Origin: Campylobacterota bacterium
GTDB lineage: Bacteria > Campylobacterota > Campylobacteria > Campylobacterales > Sulfurimonadaceae
Direction: 5' to 3'
Assembly (NCBI GenBank): GCA_040752835.1
Contig: JBFMGG010000004.1
Span: 199,571-263,570 of the forward strand
Length of the DNA: 64,000 bases
Within the stretch, counting starts at the first letter, position 1, and each line of letters starts with the position of its first letter. The translations under genes were made by a program, and so were the position numbers. The notes under the pieces are model-generated. The model worked only from the letters and a program-made list of their open reading frames with translations. It did not search any database and was not told the DNA's origin. Positions 35,073 to 44,268 of this stretch are shown here, piece by piece.

Positions 35073-35979
35073 TGTTCTCGGCCGTCGCGGCGATGAGACG
35101 TTCGCGTGCTTCGCGCGAGGTCCAGGCGATATGGGGGGTAATATAGAGCCGCTCGGGATGTTTGACGCTTAGAAGCGGATGGGGCGTTTTCATCGGCTCC
35201 TGAGCCAAAACGTCCAGCCCGACGAAAATAGGCTTGACGTCGATAATGACCGACAGGGCCTCTTCGTCGACGATTCCGCCCCGTCCGAGATTCAGCAGCA
35301 CCGCCCCGTCTTTCATCTGGAGCAGTTCGGAGTGGGAGATGAGGTTCTGCGTCTGAGGGTTCAAAGGGGCGTGAATCGAAATGACGTCGCACCCCTCGAT
35401 CAGGCGCGAAAGGGTCGTTTGCTCGTATTCGGGGTTGTCGTTCTTCCCGGAAGTGGAGTAATAACAGACGTTAGTGCCGAACGCTCTTGCGATAGCGGCA
35501 ACGCTCCGCCCGATCTCACCCAGCCCGATGATCCCCCATTTTTTTCCGCGCAGTTCGCTGAAAGAGGGACCGATATGGGCAAACACCGCTTCACGCTGCC
35601 AGTCGCCGCGCTTGACGTATTCGTCGTAATATCGGCTCTGTCCCATCAGGTAAAAAAGCATCGAAAAGGTGTGCTGCACCACCGCATCGGTCGAATACCC
35701 CGCGACATTTTTGACGGCGATCCCCCGGCGTGCGGCAGCCTCGTGGTCGATATTGTTCGTCCCCGTCGCCGCGACGCAGATGAGCTTGAGTGCGGGTGCG
35801 GCTTCCATCACGGCATCGTTGATCACCACCTTGTTGGTCACGATCACTTCGGCGTCGCGGACCCGCTCGGCGGTCTCTTCGGGAGTCGTCGTCGCGTAGA
35901 CGGTGACGTCGCCGAGCGTGTTAAAAACTTCTAACGGCGTATCACGGTACGTTAGTGCATCGAGTACTGCAATCTTCAT
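35053..35979 (-). CDS. D-2-hydroxyacid dehydrogenase (NAD-dependent)
   Basis: The 308-residue protein has the D-isomer hydroxyacid dehydrogenase layout: an N-terminal catalytic lobe, NAD fold with 'WGIIGLGEIGRSVAAIARAFG' (about 145-165), Arg in 'LLNLGRGGIVDEEAL', Glu near 'AQEPM', and catalytic His in 'LYITPHIAWTS'. Relatives act as glycerate, hydroxypyruvate or related reductases; exact substrate cannot be read. The stop is 20 nt inside the convergent AEC gene. purT lies 4 nt upstream in the same direction, so they are likely co-transcribed. Confidence 0.87.
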   Translation of the reverse strand: MKIAVLDALTYRDTPLEVFNTLGDVTVYATTTPEETAERVRDAEVIVTNKVVINDAVMEAAPALKLICVAATGTNNIDHEAAARRGIAVKNVAGYSTDAVVQHTFSMLFYLMGQSRYYDEYVKRGDWQREAVFAHIGPSFSELRGKKWGIIGLGEIGRSVAAIARAFGTNVCYYSTSGKNDNPEYEQTTLSRLIEGCDVISIHAPLNPQTQNLISHSELLQMKDGAVLLNLGRGGIVDEEALSVIIDVKPIFVGLDVLAQEPMKTPHPLLSVKHPERLYITPHIAWTSREARERLIAATAENIRTFLK

Positions 35980-35983
35980 CCGC

Positions 35984-37147
35984 TTACGCGTCCTTGATTT
36001 TCTTGATCAGTTTTTTAGCTTTTTTGAGCGCTTTGGAGGCTTTGTCCAAAACGAGCAATACTGCCATGCGGCGCCCGGCGTGCGCTTCGGGTTTGCCGAA
36101 GACACGGACAAACGTTTTTTCGTCGAAGAGTTCGTCGGCGACGTCGATGACCGGCTTATCCGATTCAGCTTCGGATTTGAACGCCGCGCTCGCCCCCTCG
36201 CCGTAGAAGGTAAATCCGAGAGGAAGCCCCAGTACCGCGCGCACGTGCAGCGCGAATTCGCTCTGGCTCTGGGTGATGAGGGTGACCATTCCCGTATCGT
36301 GCGGGCGGGGGCTTACTTCGCTGAAATAGACCTCATCGCCTTTCACGAACAGTTCCACGCCGAAAAGCCCTTTGCCCCCCAGTCCGTCGGTAATCGCCTT
36401 GGCGATCTTCTGGGAGCGTTTGAGCGCTTTTTTCGACATCTCCATCGGCTGCCAGCTGAAAACGTAATCGCCCCCTTTCTGGATATGGCCGATTGGCTCG
36501 CAGAACACCGTCTCGTTGCCGTTGCGGGCCGTGAGGAGGGTGATCTCGTAATCGAAACGGATAAACTCCTCGACGATCAGTTCGCTCGCGTCGCCGCGCG
36601 CTTCCTTGGCGATTTCCCACGACGCGATGAGGTCGTCACGCGTTTTCGCAATGCTCTGTCCGTGCCCCGAAGAGCTCATGACCGGCTTGATGACGCAGGG
36701 AAAGCCGACGTCTTCGGCCGCTTCGCACAGCGCTTCGTACGTACTCACGAAATGATAACGGCTTGTTTTGAGTCCCAAATCCTCGGCGGCGAATTTACGG
36801 ATGTTTTTGCGGTTCATCGTTTTGTTGACCGCTTCGGCATTGGGGATGACGCAGAACCCCTCCTTTTCCGCTTCGAACAACGCTTCGATGCTGATCGCCT
36901 CGATCTCGGGGAGAATGTAATCGGGTTTTTCCTTGCGGATCAGTTTGAGCACCGCTTCCTTGTCTTGCATGTTGATCACGTGCGAATGGTTGGCGACGAG
37001 ATGGGCCGGAGCGTTCTTGTAGCGGTCGACCGCAATCACTTCGATCCCTAGGCGCTGCGCTTCGATCGCGACCTCTTTGCCGAGTTCGCCGGAGCCTAAC
37101 AACATGATTTTTTTGGAATTGCTTTTGAGAGGTGCGCTAAAGAGCAT
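35984..37147 (-). CDS. purT: Formate-dependent phosphoribosylglycinamide formyltransferase 2
   Basis: A 387-residue ATP-grasp enzyme with '[29 protein letters not shown]' at the start, '[21 protein letters not shown]', the ATP-grasp loop '[15 protein letters not shown]', '[28 protein letters not shown]' and a Lys-rich C-terminal helix. PurT makes formyl-GAR from GAR, formate and ATP in purine synthesis. Near-identical length to E. coli PurT (392). It follows rpsU on the same strand after about 110 nt. Confidence 0.95.
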   Translation of the reverse strand: MLFSAPLKSNSKKIMLLGSGELGKEVAIEAQRLGIEVIAVDRYKNAPAHLVANHSHVINMQDKEAVLKLIRKEKPDYILPEIEAISIEALFEAEKEGFCVIPNAEAVNKTMNRKNIRKFAAEDLGLKTSRYHFVSTYEALCEAAEDVGFPCVIKPVMSSSGHGQSIAKTRDDLIASWEIAKEARGDASELIVEEFIRFDYEITLLTARNGNETVFCEPIGHIQKGGDYVFSWQPMEMSKKALKRSQKIAKAITDGLGGKGLFGVELFVKGDEVYFSEVSPRPHDTGMVTLITQSQSEFALHVRAVLGLPLGFTFYGEGASAAFKSEAESDKPVIDVADELFDEKTFVRVFGKPEAHAGRRMAVLLVLDKASKALKKAKKLIKKIKDA

Positions 37148-37233
37148 GGTAGAGCCTTGTGCAAAAAATTATTGCCTAAGTGTAACACAGGGTTTTTAAA
37201 GGGGGGGTTATAAAAGGTCGAAGAGGTGTAACC

Positions 37234-37251
37234 CAAGCGCCGAAGCGCTTG
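37234..37251 (-). terminator. Hairpin after rpsU
   Basis: On the minus strand CAAGCGC-TTCG-GCGCTTG forms a 7-bp stem capped by a stable C(UUCG)G loop, directly after the rpsU stop. No T-run follows, so it may be a processing or attenuation site rather than a full terminator before purT. Confidence 0.5.
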
Positions 37252-37254
37252 AAA

Positions 37255-37467
37255 TTACAGGCGAGATTCGTAACGTCTCATCATGTAGAGACGTTTCAGC
37301 ATCTTTTTGCGAGCGCTGATTTTGAACTGCTTGCGCTTTTCCGTCTCGGTAACGTGGTTACGGCGAGCGCGGGCTTCAGTAACAATCAGATTACGATCTG
37401 TTTGTTTTTTGAAACGGCGGTAAGCTGCATCAAAGTTATCATCTTGGCGAAGAATGATACCAGGCAT
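37255..37467 (-). CDS. rpsU: 30S ribosomal protein S21
   Basis: A 70-residue basic protein starting [21 protein letters not shown] and ending in '[18 protein letters not shown]', which is S21. ATG 37467 is chosen because it gives the conserved S21 start; an extension four codons upstream is not conserved. The coding sequence is less GC-rich than its neighbours, as for many highly expressed ribosomal protein genes. S21 binds the 30S platform and aids mRNA binding. Confidence 0.95.
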   Translation of the reverse strand: MPGIILRQDDNFDAAYRRFKKQTDRNLIVTEARARRNHVTETEKRKQFKISARKKMLKRLYMMRRYESRL

Positions 37468-37594
37468 GCAATCACCCACTTTCTATTTAAAATTTTTGAA
37501 CCCGAATTCTACCATAATTTTCAAAAAATAAGGAGTTTTTCAGTCAACCCTGAGCTATGATAGATTCAGATGTAAACTTTGATACGGAGCACGA

Positions 37595-39259
37595 ATGACG
37601 CAGCGTACCCAGTTGATGGCACTTATTTTTGCCGGAATGATGATCCCCCCGGCGGTTTGGATCGCTCTTTTGGCTTTTGCGGAGCTTTTCAGTGCCGCAG
37701 AACTGCTCGACATCCTCTTTTCTCTTCCGATGATTCTCTACATGGCAGTTGCCACAACGGCGATGATCTTGGGGTTTCGGCACTCCCTGGGATCGATCGA
37801 AACCCTGATGGGAAATCCCTCCGCGCATGCCGAAGCAGCGACACTCATCGCCAAACTTCCCTATCGCTTTTTAATCGGGCAGCTCCTCTACACAGGGATT
37901 GGCCCCGCAATCGTGCTGTGGGGCAAGCCTTTTATCGCTCCGGAGCGTTTCATCCTCGCCGAACTCGCCGTGCTTCCCCTGCTGCTCCTTTTTATTATCC
38001 CGGTTTTCATTCTTTTCGTCATTCGGCTTGAAGAGTGGGTTGCTGCGGTTCCGCTCGACGAACGCCGAGCGTTTTTATCTTTCGGCCAAAAGATGGTTCT
38101 GGCGGTGTTTACGACCATCGTCGGGAACATCGCGCTGCTGGTTTTACTCAATGCGATTCTCCTCTTCTCGTCGCCCAATCTGTCCCTGAACACCCTGTTG
38201 ACCAAAAACATCGTGGTGGCATTGATCGGGACGGCCGTATCGGCGGTCAACGTCGCACTCCTCGTCTCGCAGGTGAGCCGACCCGTCAAAACCCTCACCG
38301 ACGGGCTGAAAACTGATCTTTTCAATCTGACGAAGCGGTTCAGGGGCAGCACGCGCGACGAAACTGGGACCATGATGTTCAATCTCAACCATTTCATCGC
38401 GGAAATCGAACGCTCGATCGCCCATTCCAAGGAGATCGCCTCCGCCAATCTCGGCGCAGCGCGCGAACTCAATTCGATCAACACCGACCTAACCCGACGG
38501 GTCTACGACAGCCGTGTGATCACCGGCACCTCATCGGAAAAAGCGCGTTCGGTGCAGCGCATCGTGGATGAAGGGGTCGAAAACTTCGCCCACGCCTCCG
38601 AGTCGATGACACAGGCACTCGCCAAACTTCTCCACGGGCGGCAGGAACTTTCCGTATTGCTCGACACCATCTCGCACAGCACCGAGCTCGAAGCTGCCCT
38701 CCGTTCCAAACTCGACCAGCTCAACGGCGAAGCGTCGCAGGTCCAAAAAATCCTCTCCGTCATCGGCGACATCGCCGACCAAACCAATCTGCTCGCGCTG
38801 AATGCCGCAATCGAAGCGGCACGCGCCGGGGAACACGGCCGTGGATTCGCCGTCGTCGCCGACGAAGTGCGCCAGCTGGCCGAAAAAACGCAACACAGCC
38901 TGGTCGAGATCAACACTACCATCAACGTTATCGTCCAAAGTATCTCGGACGCTACCAAACAGATGCACCGCAACACGCAAGCGATGCACAACCTCACCGC
39001 CATCTCCGAGCGGGTCGACCGGGACATCGACGAGAGCGTCGGGGCAATGGAAAAAACCAATACCCTCACCGCCCAAAGCGTCGAAAATTCCCGTACCATC
39101 GCCGAACACATCGAATCGATGCTCGCGCAGATGGAATCGCTGGCATCCCTTTCGACGGCCAACGACGCGTCAATGAAAGAACTCTGCGAGATCGTCGGCT
39201 CGATCGCGTCCTCCGCTGATGCCCTCTTCACGCAGCTGGGGCAGTTCAAAACCGCCTGA
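37595..39259 (+). CDS. Methyl-accepting chemotaxis protein with membrane-embedded N-terminal domain
   Basis: A 554-residue receptor. The N-terminal part contains about six membrane helices (residues 5-225) with only short loops and no large periplasmic sensor. A HAMP-like link follows (about 225-290), then the cytoplasmic signalling domain with hairpin tip '[35 protein letters not shown]'. The tip sequence is the CheA/CheW contact. Ligand sensing must be through the membrane or the cytoplasm, which is unusual. Own promoter upstream (TATGAT region near 37556). Confidence 0.9.
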   Translation: MTQRTQLMALIFAGMMIPPAVWIALLAFAELFSAAELLDILFSLPMILYMAVATTAMILGFRHSLGSIETLMGNPSAHAEAATLIAKLPYRFLIGQLLYTGIGPAIVLWGKPFIAPERFILAELAVLPLLLLFIIPVFILFVIRLEEWVAAVPLDERRAFLSFGQKMVLAVFTTIVGNIALLVLLNAILLFSSPNLSLNTLLTKNIVVALIGTAVSAVNVALLVSQVSRPVKTLTDGLKTDLFNLTKRFRGSTRDETGTMMFNLNHFIAEIERSIAHSKEIASANLGAARELNSINTDLTRRVYDSRVITGTSSEKARSVQRIVDEGVENFAHASESMTQALAKLLHGRQELSVLLDTISHSTELEAALRSKLDQLNGEASQVQKILSVIGDIADQTNLLALNAAIEAARAGEHGRGFAVVADEVRQLAEKTQHSLVEINTTINVIVQSISDATKQMHRNTQAMHNLTAISERVDRDIDESVGAMEKTNTLTAQSVENSRTIAEHIESMLAQMESLASLSTANDASMKELCEIVGSIASSADALFTQLGQFKTA

Positions 39260-39293
39260 GCGGGCGAGCGGTAAAACAAAAGGAGGGTTTGGA

Positions 39294-39299
39294 TAAAAT
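39294..39299 (+). promoter_or_regulatory. -10 box giving a predicted leaderless dnaG transcript
   Basis: TAAAAT lies 6 nt before ATG 39306. An AGGAGG at 39281-39286 is too far from the start (about 19 nt) to serve as its ribosome-binding site. Confidence 0.45.
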
Positions 39300-39305
39300 A
39301 GCCCC

Positions 39306-40949
39306 ATGATTGCCCAAGATTCCATCGACGCCCTCAAAGCGCGGCTCGACATCGTCGACGTCGTCGGTTCCTATGTCGAACTCAAACGTGCGGGTTCAAG
39401 CTTCAAAGCCCCCTGCCCGTTTCACGAGGAAAAGTCCCCCAGCTTCGTCGTCAACCCCGCACGGGGAAGCTATCACTGCTTCGGCTGCGGGGTGCACGGC
39501 GACGCGATCAAATTCGTCATGGAATACGACAAACTCAGCTACCCCGAAGCGATCGAGAAACTCGCCGCTTCGATCAATTTCACCCTCCATTACGAAGGGG
39601 GCGGCTCTCAGAAAAAACGTTCCAACCTCCTCGAAACCCTCAACGAATGGTATCAGAAGCTCCTCGAACAAAACCGCATCGCCCAGGAATATCTGCACGA
39701 ACGGGGGATCTACAGCTCCAGCATCGAGCGCTTCGGGATCGGTTACGCCCCGGCCTCTTTCGAGACGATCCGTTTCATGGAACAGCGCAAACTCAACACG
39801 GCCGATGGGATCGAACTCGGTGCGCTGGGAAGAGGGGAAGACGGACGGCTGTTCGCCCGCTTCATCGAACGGATCACGTTCCCTATCTACGCTCCAAGCG
39901 GAGCGCTGGTAGGGTTTGGGGGAAGAACCATCACCGGCCATCAGGCCAAATACGTCAATTCCCCCCAGACGAACCTGTTCAACAAATCCCGCCTTCTCTA
40001 CGCCTACCATCTCGCGCGGGACACCGTCTTCCGCCGCCGTGAGATCATCGTGACCGAGGGATACCTGGATGTCGTGATGCTTCATCAGGCGGGTTTTACG
40101 CAGGCGGTCGCGACGCTGGGAACGGCGCTGACCGCGGAGCACCTCCCGCTGCTGCGCAAGGGGGAACCCAAAGTGCTGCTCGCCTACGACGGCGACAAAG
40201 CGGGGCGCGCCGCGGCCCTCAAAGCCTCCAAGCTCCTGAGTGCGGGCGGGTTTGACGGCGGGGTCGTACTGTTCGAGGGGGGGCTGGATCCCGCCGACAT
40301 GGTCAAAAACGGCGAGATCGAGGCGCTCGGAGGACTGTTGCGCCGTCCGATCCCTTTTATCGAATTCGTCGTCACCGAAATGATCAACGCCTACGATCTG
40401 CGCGATCCCAAAGCCAAAGAGGGGGCGCTGCACGAATCGGTCGCTTTTCTCAAAACGCTCTCCCCCCTGTTGCAGGAAGAGTACCGCCCTTTCGTCGCAT
40501 CCCGCCTCGGGGTCTCCCCCTCGCTGATCCGGATCGGTCAGGGGAAAAACGCGGCGCAGAAGCCGATCAATTTTTCGCACCACGACGTGTGGGAACTCAG
40601 CCTTATCAAAACGGTGCTGGAACGTCCCCACATTATCGACGCACTGCTCGATTTCGTCGATCCGCGGCTGCTGCAGTACCATGCGGACGAGTTCGAAGCG
40701 GCACTGCGCGGAACCGCCGAAGATCCCCGGCTGAGCGCCCTCCTGATGGATGAGCGGATACGGGTGTTCGAAGGGGACGAAGGGCTCAAGCAGGAGCTTA
40801 TAACGTTCTTAATAACCCATTACAACCGGGAACTCAAAAAAGTCACCACCCAAAATACGGTATCATTCGACCAAAAATCGTACTTGATACGCCAGTACCG
40901 GGACAAAATCGAGCGCCTCAAACGGGGCGAACTCGTTCCGTTAGGATAA
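39306..40949 (+). CDS. dnaG: DNA primase
   Basis: A 547-residue primase with an N-terminal zinc ribbon 'CPFHEEKSPSFVVNPARGSYHCFGCG' region (about 40-66), RNA-polymerase-like core with 'RFIERITFPIYAPSGALVGFGGR', TOPRIM motif 'VTEGYLDVVMLHQAG', 'AYDGDKAGRAAALKA', and a C-terminal helicase-binding region (about 400-547). It makes RNA primers for replication. The gene is complete and is followed after 12 nt by an MnmA-like gene. Confidence 0.95.
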   Translation: MIAQDSIDALKARLDIVDVVGSYVELKRAGSSFKAPCPFHEEKSPSFVVNPARGSYHCFGCGVHGDAIKFVMEYDKLSYPEAIEKLAASINFTLHYEGGGSQKKRSNLLETLNEWYQKLLEQNRIAQEYLHERGIYSSSIERFGIGYAPASFETIRFMEQRKLNTADGIELGALGRGEDGRLFARFIERITFPIYAPSGALVGFGGRTITGHQAKYVNSPQTNLFNKSRLLYAYHLARDTVFRRREIIVTEGYLDVVMLHQAGFTQAVATLGTALTAEHLPLLRKGEPKVLLAYDGDKAGRAAALKASKLLSAGGFDGGVVLFEGGLDPADMVKNGEIEALGGLLRRPIPFIEFVVTEMINAYDLRDPKAKEGALHESVAFLKTLSPLLQEEYRPFVASRLGVSPSLIRIGQGKNAAQKPINFSHHDVWELSLIKTVLERPHIIDALLDFVDPRLLQYHADEFEAALRGTAEDPRLSALLMDERIRVFEGDEGLKQELITFLITHYNRELKKVTTQNTVSFDQKSYLIRQYRDKIERLKRGELVPLG

Positions 40950-40961
40950 AGGGACACCATC

Positions 40962-41933
40962 ATGAAAGCAATCGCCCTCTTCAGCGGCGGCCTCGATTCG
41001 ACGCTCGCAATGAAGCTGATCATCGATCAGGGGATCGAAGTGATCGCCTGCAACATCAATACCGGCTTCGGATCGACCAAAGACCGTCTTGCACACATGC
41101 AGAACATGTGCGCGCAGGTCGGGGCCGAATTTCGGAGCGTTGACATCCGCGACGAGTACCTGCGCGAAGTTCTGTTCACCCCAAGGCACGGCTACGGCAA
41201 GCATTTCAACCCGTGCATCGACTGCCATGCCAAAATGTTCGAAGTCGCCAAACGTCTGATGGGGGAGTGGGGTGCGAGCTTCCTGATCAGCGGCGAAGTA
41301 CTCGGACAACGACCGATGAGCCAGAATAAGGAAGCGCTGGCCATCGTCCTCAACCAAAGCAACTGCGAAGGGCTGTTGTTGCGTCCGATGTCGGCCAAAG
41401 CGCTGGAACCCACGATTCCGGAATTGGAAGGATGGGTCGATCGCGAAAAGCTCGAGGGGATCGTCGGGCGCAACCGCGACCGGCAGATGGAGCTGGCCGA
41501 AACGTTCGGACTCAAAGATTACGAATCTCCCGGCGGCGGATGTCTCCTGACCGATGAGCATTTTGCCCGCAAAATCCGCGATTTCATTGCCCATGACACA
41601 TTCAGCGTCGACGACATCCCGACGCTGAAATACGGACGCCAGCTGCGGCTTCCCGAGGGGGCGAAATTCATCATCGGGCGTCATGCCGAAGACAATGCCG
41701 TACTCGAGGAGATCGAAAACCCCAAATACCTCCACGTCACGACCGATCTGATCGGCCCGCACGCCCTCCTTTCGAAAAACGCGAGCGACCGCGACCGCGA
41801 CCTGGCGGCAAAACTGATGCTGGCCTACTGCAAAGCGGGATTCGAAGGGGAACAGACGCTCCGTTTCGGGGATGAAGAAGTGAGGGCTCTTAACACCCTG
41901 ACGCGCAACGATGCGCAGAAGTATATGATTTGA
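40962..41933 (+). CDS. MnmA/TRMU-like PP-loop protein
   Basis: A 323-residue protein with the N-type ATP pyrophosphatase loop 'ALFSGGLDSTLAM' (7-19), 'FNPCIDCHAKMFEVAK' (a Cys pair like that of tRNA thiolases) and a C-terminal part (about 230-323) resembling the NFACT-R/DUF814 domain. It is annotated in relatives as a tRNA thiouridylase or (5-methylaminomethyl-2-thiouridylate)-methyltransferase-domain protein, and is distinct from canonical MnmA. A tRNA-modification role is likely but not proven. Probably co-transcribed with dnaG. Confidence 0.75.
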   Translation: MKAIALFSGGLDSTLAMKLIIDQGIEVIACNINTGFGSTKDRLAHMQNMCAQVGAEFRSVDIRDEYLREVLFTPRHGYGKHFNPCIDCHAKMFEVAKRLMGEWGASFLISGEVLGQRPMSQNKEALAIVLNQSNCEGLLLRPMSAKALEPTIPELEGWVDREKLEGIVGRNRDRQMELAETFGLKDYESPGGGCLLTDEHFARKIRDFIAHDTFSVDDIPTLKYGRQLRLPEGAKFIIGRHAEDNAVLEEIENPKYLHVTTDLIGPHALLSKNASDRDRDLAAKLMLAYCKAGFEGEQTLRFGDEEVRALNTLTRNDAQKYMI

Positions 41934-41952
41934 GGATTTGCAAGTTTTGATA

Positions 41953-42000
41953 CGCGCACGCTTCACCCAAGGGCAGTGCCCTCGGCGGGAAGCGTGCGCG
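41953..42000. terminator. Bidirectional terminator with nested hairpin
   Basis: CGCGCACGCTTC (41953-41964) pairs perfectly with GAAGCGTGCGCG (41989-42000). The 24-nt loop contains a second hairpin AGGGCA-G-TGCCCT (41970-41982). It lies between the convergent MnmA-like and heavy-metal-domain genes, with weak T-rich flanks on both sides. Confidence 0.8.
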
Positions 42001-42006
42001 CTTTGA

Positions 42007-42270
42007 TTATTTAACGACTTTACAGCCGTAACCCGCCTGCTTGATCGCGTCGCACATCGCTTCAGGCTTCGTCCCCTCGGCCGCTTTGACCTCCGCGCGC
42101 CCCTCTTTGAGATAAACGCTGCTCTCTTTCACCCCTTTGACCTCGGAGAGGGATTCTTTGACGTTTTTGACGCACGCGGGACACGTCATGCCGCTCACAT
42201 TCAGCTTGACCGTCTGATCGGCGCCGGCAACCGCCACGAGCGCGGCAAGGGAGAGAAGAACTTTTTTCAT
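42007..42270 (-). CDS. Periplasmic heavy-metal-associated (HMA) domain protein, MerP/CopZ-like
   Basis: An 87-residue protein with signal peptide (about 1-17) and one HMA domain carrying the metal-binding motif 'GMTCPACVKNV' (CxxC). The remainder follows the HMA fold with two additional Cys near the C-terminus ('AMCDAIKQAGYGCKVV'). MerP/CopZ-like proteins bind Hg or Cu. It is divergent from a TauE/SafE protein with metal-like motifs (42391), which suggests a copper-handling pair. Confidence 0.85.
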   Translation of the reverse strand: MKKVLLSLAALVAVAGADQTVKLNVSGMTCPACVKNVKESLSEVKGVKESSVYLKEGRAEVKAAEGTKPEAMCDAIKQAGYGCKVVK

Positions 42271-42361
42271 CGTTTATCCTTTTAGTGTTTTCGTGCTATT
42301 GTTTCATAGAACTGTTAAATTTTCGTTAAGTGTTAACACTGTTGTAACGAAAATCATTTAG

Positions 42362-42367
42362 TATACT
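42362..42367 (+). promoter_or_regulatory. -10 box of the TauE/SafE-like gene
   Basis: TATACT lies 23 nt before ATG 42391, with AAAAGGG as ribosome-binding site. Confidence 0.5.
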
Positions 42368-42390
42368 GATATTTTTTAAAAGGGTGTCTT

Positions 42391-43080
42391 ATGAACGGTA
42401 TCGAGTGGTGGCTCATCGTCTCAATCGCTTTTGCCGGAAGTTTCGGCCATTGCATCGGGATGTGCGGCGGCTTTATCGTCGCCTACAGCTCAACCAAGAT
42501 CGATGCGTCGATGTCGCGTACCGCCCAACTGCTCCGTCACGGTGCCTATAACGTCGGTCGGGTCAGTTCCTACGTCATACTCGGGATGGTTTTCGGCGCG
42601 ATCGGCTCTTTGCTTACCTTTACGATGGAGATGCACGGGGCGCTATTCATGTTCGCGGGGGCGGTCATGGTCATTACCGCGCTGGGGATGTTCGGCGTCT
42701 CGTCGCTGATCCACGCCCTTGAGCGGGGATTCTCCTCCAATGCCCTTTTCAAGACCCTCTTTTCCCGCCTCATCAAAAGCAAAAGTATCGGCAGTTTTTT
42801 CGCCCTGGGGGTGATGAACGGCTTTTTCCCCTGCGGATTCGTTTTCTTTTTTGCGGCCAAAGCGGCCGCATCCGCCTCGGTCCTGGACGGCGGGCTCATC
42901 ATGGCGGCGTTCGGCCTCGCCACCGTTCCCACCCTGCTTGCGCTCGGGCAGTCGGTCAGTTTCTTCAAAGAGATCGCGTTTCGTCAGACCATGAACCGTA
43001 TCGCCGCGTCGGCCATCCTCATCTACGGTCTTTACAGCATCTATTACGGGCTGGCCTATTTTTTCGATTTGCCGCTGTAA
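42391..43080 (+). CDS. TauE/SafE-like (UreH/copper-handling type) membrane protein
   Basis: A 229-residue inner-membrane protein with six helices. It starts with the characteristic 'GSFGHCIGMCGGFIVAY' (HCxGMCGG, likely metal-binding) and has 'GFFPCGFVFFFAAKAAAS' in helix 4. This branch of the TauE/SafE superfamily is often linked to copper delivery for cbb3 oxidase or to urease accessory proteins rather than to sulfite export. The divergent HMA protein supports metal handling. Confidence 0.78.
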   Translation: MNGIEWWLIVSIAFAGSFGHCIGMCGGFIVAYSSTKIDASMSRTAQLLRHGAYNVGRVSSYVILGMVFGAIGSLLTFTMEMHGALFMFAGAVMVITALGMFGVSSLIHALERGFSSNALFKTLFSRLIKSKSIGSFFALGVMNGFFPCGFVFFFAAKAAASASVLDGGLIMAAFGLATVPTLLALGQSVSFFKEIAFRQTMNRIAASAILIYGLYSIYYGLAYFFDLPL

Positions 43081-43094
43081 CCCCAAACTTACGT

Positions 43095-43100
43095 TATACT
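43095..43100 (+). promoter_or_regulatory. -10 box upstream of the GGDEF-fold-like gene
   Basis: TATACT lies 28 nt before ATG 43129; AAGGAG is the ribosome-binding site. Confidence 0.45.
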
Positions 43101-43128
43101 GTTTCGAGATTTTGTGCAAGGAGTCAGT

Positions 43129-43551
43129 ATGGCGGGAGTGATGTTTGCGTTTTATGATTTTACGGCGCTGGTGGAGCTCAATATCGGGCTTGCCGACAGG
43201 CTCAACGAAAACCGCTCGGAAAGTTTTGCGGTGATGTTGTTCGATTTTTCAGACGTTCTCCCCGAATCGGTCGAGCCGACGCTGGGGACGCTGCTTCGGA
43301 CCTCCGATTCGCTCGTCCATTACGACCACCACTACTTCGTGGTCATGCCCTACACTGACCGTTACGGGACCGGCATCGTCAAGAAGATGGTGAACGAGCG
43401 GTTCGCGACCACGGTTCCCTCGGCGGCGGTATGCTATCCGGCCGACGGAGAGACCCCTCTTGAATTGCTCGAAAAGCTTCATGCGGCAGCGAAAAACGAA
43501 CTGGGAATCGATCTGGACTGTCTTTACAGCGCCCTCAACAAAGAGCCTTAA
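43129..43551 (+). CDS. Small protein resembling a degenerate GGDEF (nucleotide cyclase) fold
   Basis: A 140-residue soluble protein: 'FAVMLFDFSD', 'LLRTSDSLVHYDHHYFVVMPYTD' and 'PSAAVCYPADGETPLELLEKLHAAAKNELGID' follow the order of strands and helices of a GGDEF domain. The GG(D/E)EF signature is absent (YDHHYF in its place), so it cannot be a normal diguanylate cyclase. It may bind a nucleotide or a partner protein. Its stop overlaps that of the convergent gene. The family assignment is tentative. Confidence 0.45.
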   Translation: MAGVMFAFYDFTALVELNIGLADRLNENRSESFAVMLFDFSDVLPESVEPTLGTLLRTSDSLVHYDHHYFVVMPYTDRYGTGIVKKMVNERFATTVPSAAVCYPADGETPLELLEKLHAAAKNELGIDLDCLYSALNKEP

Positions 43552-44159
43552 CGGCTCTGCATCGCCACAGGCTTGAAGGTGTGGTAGGGAGAAGTTTTGT
43601 AATATTCGATCGCTTCGTGGATGTCGCTTTTGCGGGCAAGGTTGCGATCGTACACTACGACGGTCGGACGCACGGCCGGGGCGGAAACCGTTTTGGGCGC
43701 TTCCTGGACGGCTACCGGGTGGGGTGCCGCTGCCGGAGCGGCTACGACCGTTTCTTTCGGTTTTTCGACCGCTGCGGGAGCCGTCGGATGGGCCGCTACC
43801 GCTACGTTCTCTTTGGCGGGCGCTGAAGCGTCTTTTTCGGTTTTTGCCGCGGTCGCGTTTTCGCACGATTTGGGTACGTTCCGCTCGATCGGACGAACAA
43901 ACGCATCTTTGGCGATCGATTTGGCTTTCACCAGATCGGCGCGCGCTTTTTTGACGCTGTCGTAGCGCCCGACCGTAACCACGTTACAGCTCCCCTCTTT
44001 TTTCTTTGTGCTTTGCAAAGCACTTTTTTGTACTTTCTTTTCAAAAGCGGGAGTGATGGAAGCTTCTTTTTTGGCGCTGATCGTCTGGATCGTATACTCC
44101 TGTGCGTTCAACGCTACGCCTGTGACACCGAGGATGATTGTAAGGGCTAACTTTTTCAT
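43548..44159 (-). CDS. Exported SPOR-like protein with Pro/Ala-rich linker
   Basis: A 203-residue protein with a signal peptide (about 1-19, MKKLALTIILGVTGVALNA). Next comes a SPOR-like or PASTA-like repeat region (about 20-100, 'VVTVGRYDSVKKARADLVKAKSIAKDAFVRPIE'), an Ala/Pro/Lys-rich flexible linker (about 105-160) and a C-terminal segment 'DIHEAIEYYKTSPYHTF'. SPOR domains bind denuded peptidoglycan at division sites. The match is by pattern, so a periplasmic cell-wall role is inference. ATG 44159 is used; longer starts lack a signal peptide. Confidence 0.6.
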   Translation of the reverse strand: MKKLALTIILGVTGVALNAQEYTIQTISAKKEASITPAFEKKVQKSALQSTKKKEGSCNVVTVGRYDSVKKARADLVKAKSIAKDAFVRPIERNVPKSCENATAAKTEKDASAPAKENVAVAAHPTAPAAVEKPKETVVAAPAAAPHPVAVQEAPKTVSAPAVRPTVVVYDRNLARKSDIHEAIEYYKTSPYHTFKPVAMQSR

Positions 44160-44221
44160 ACCGCTTATATCGGCACAACGCATTCAAAACTTTACACGTT
44201 CGACCCTTTTTGGGTCCCCTA

Positions 44222-44250
44222 TTGACATTTTAGGATGCACACCCTATAAT
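44222..44250 (+). promoter_or_regulatory. Consensus sigma-70 promoter of tRNA-Ala
   Basis: TTGACA (44222-44227), exactly 17 bp, then TATAAT (44245-44250), 18 nt upstream of the mature tRNA. It is the only fully consensus -35/-10 promoter I found in the window. Confidence 0.9.
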
Positions 44251-44268
44251 TTCCGTTCCAAAACTTAT

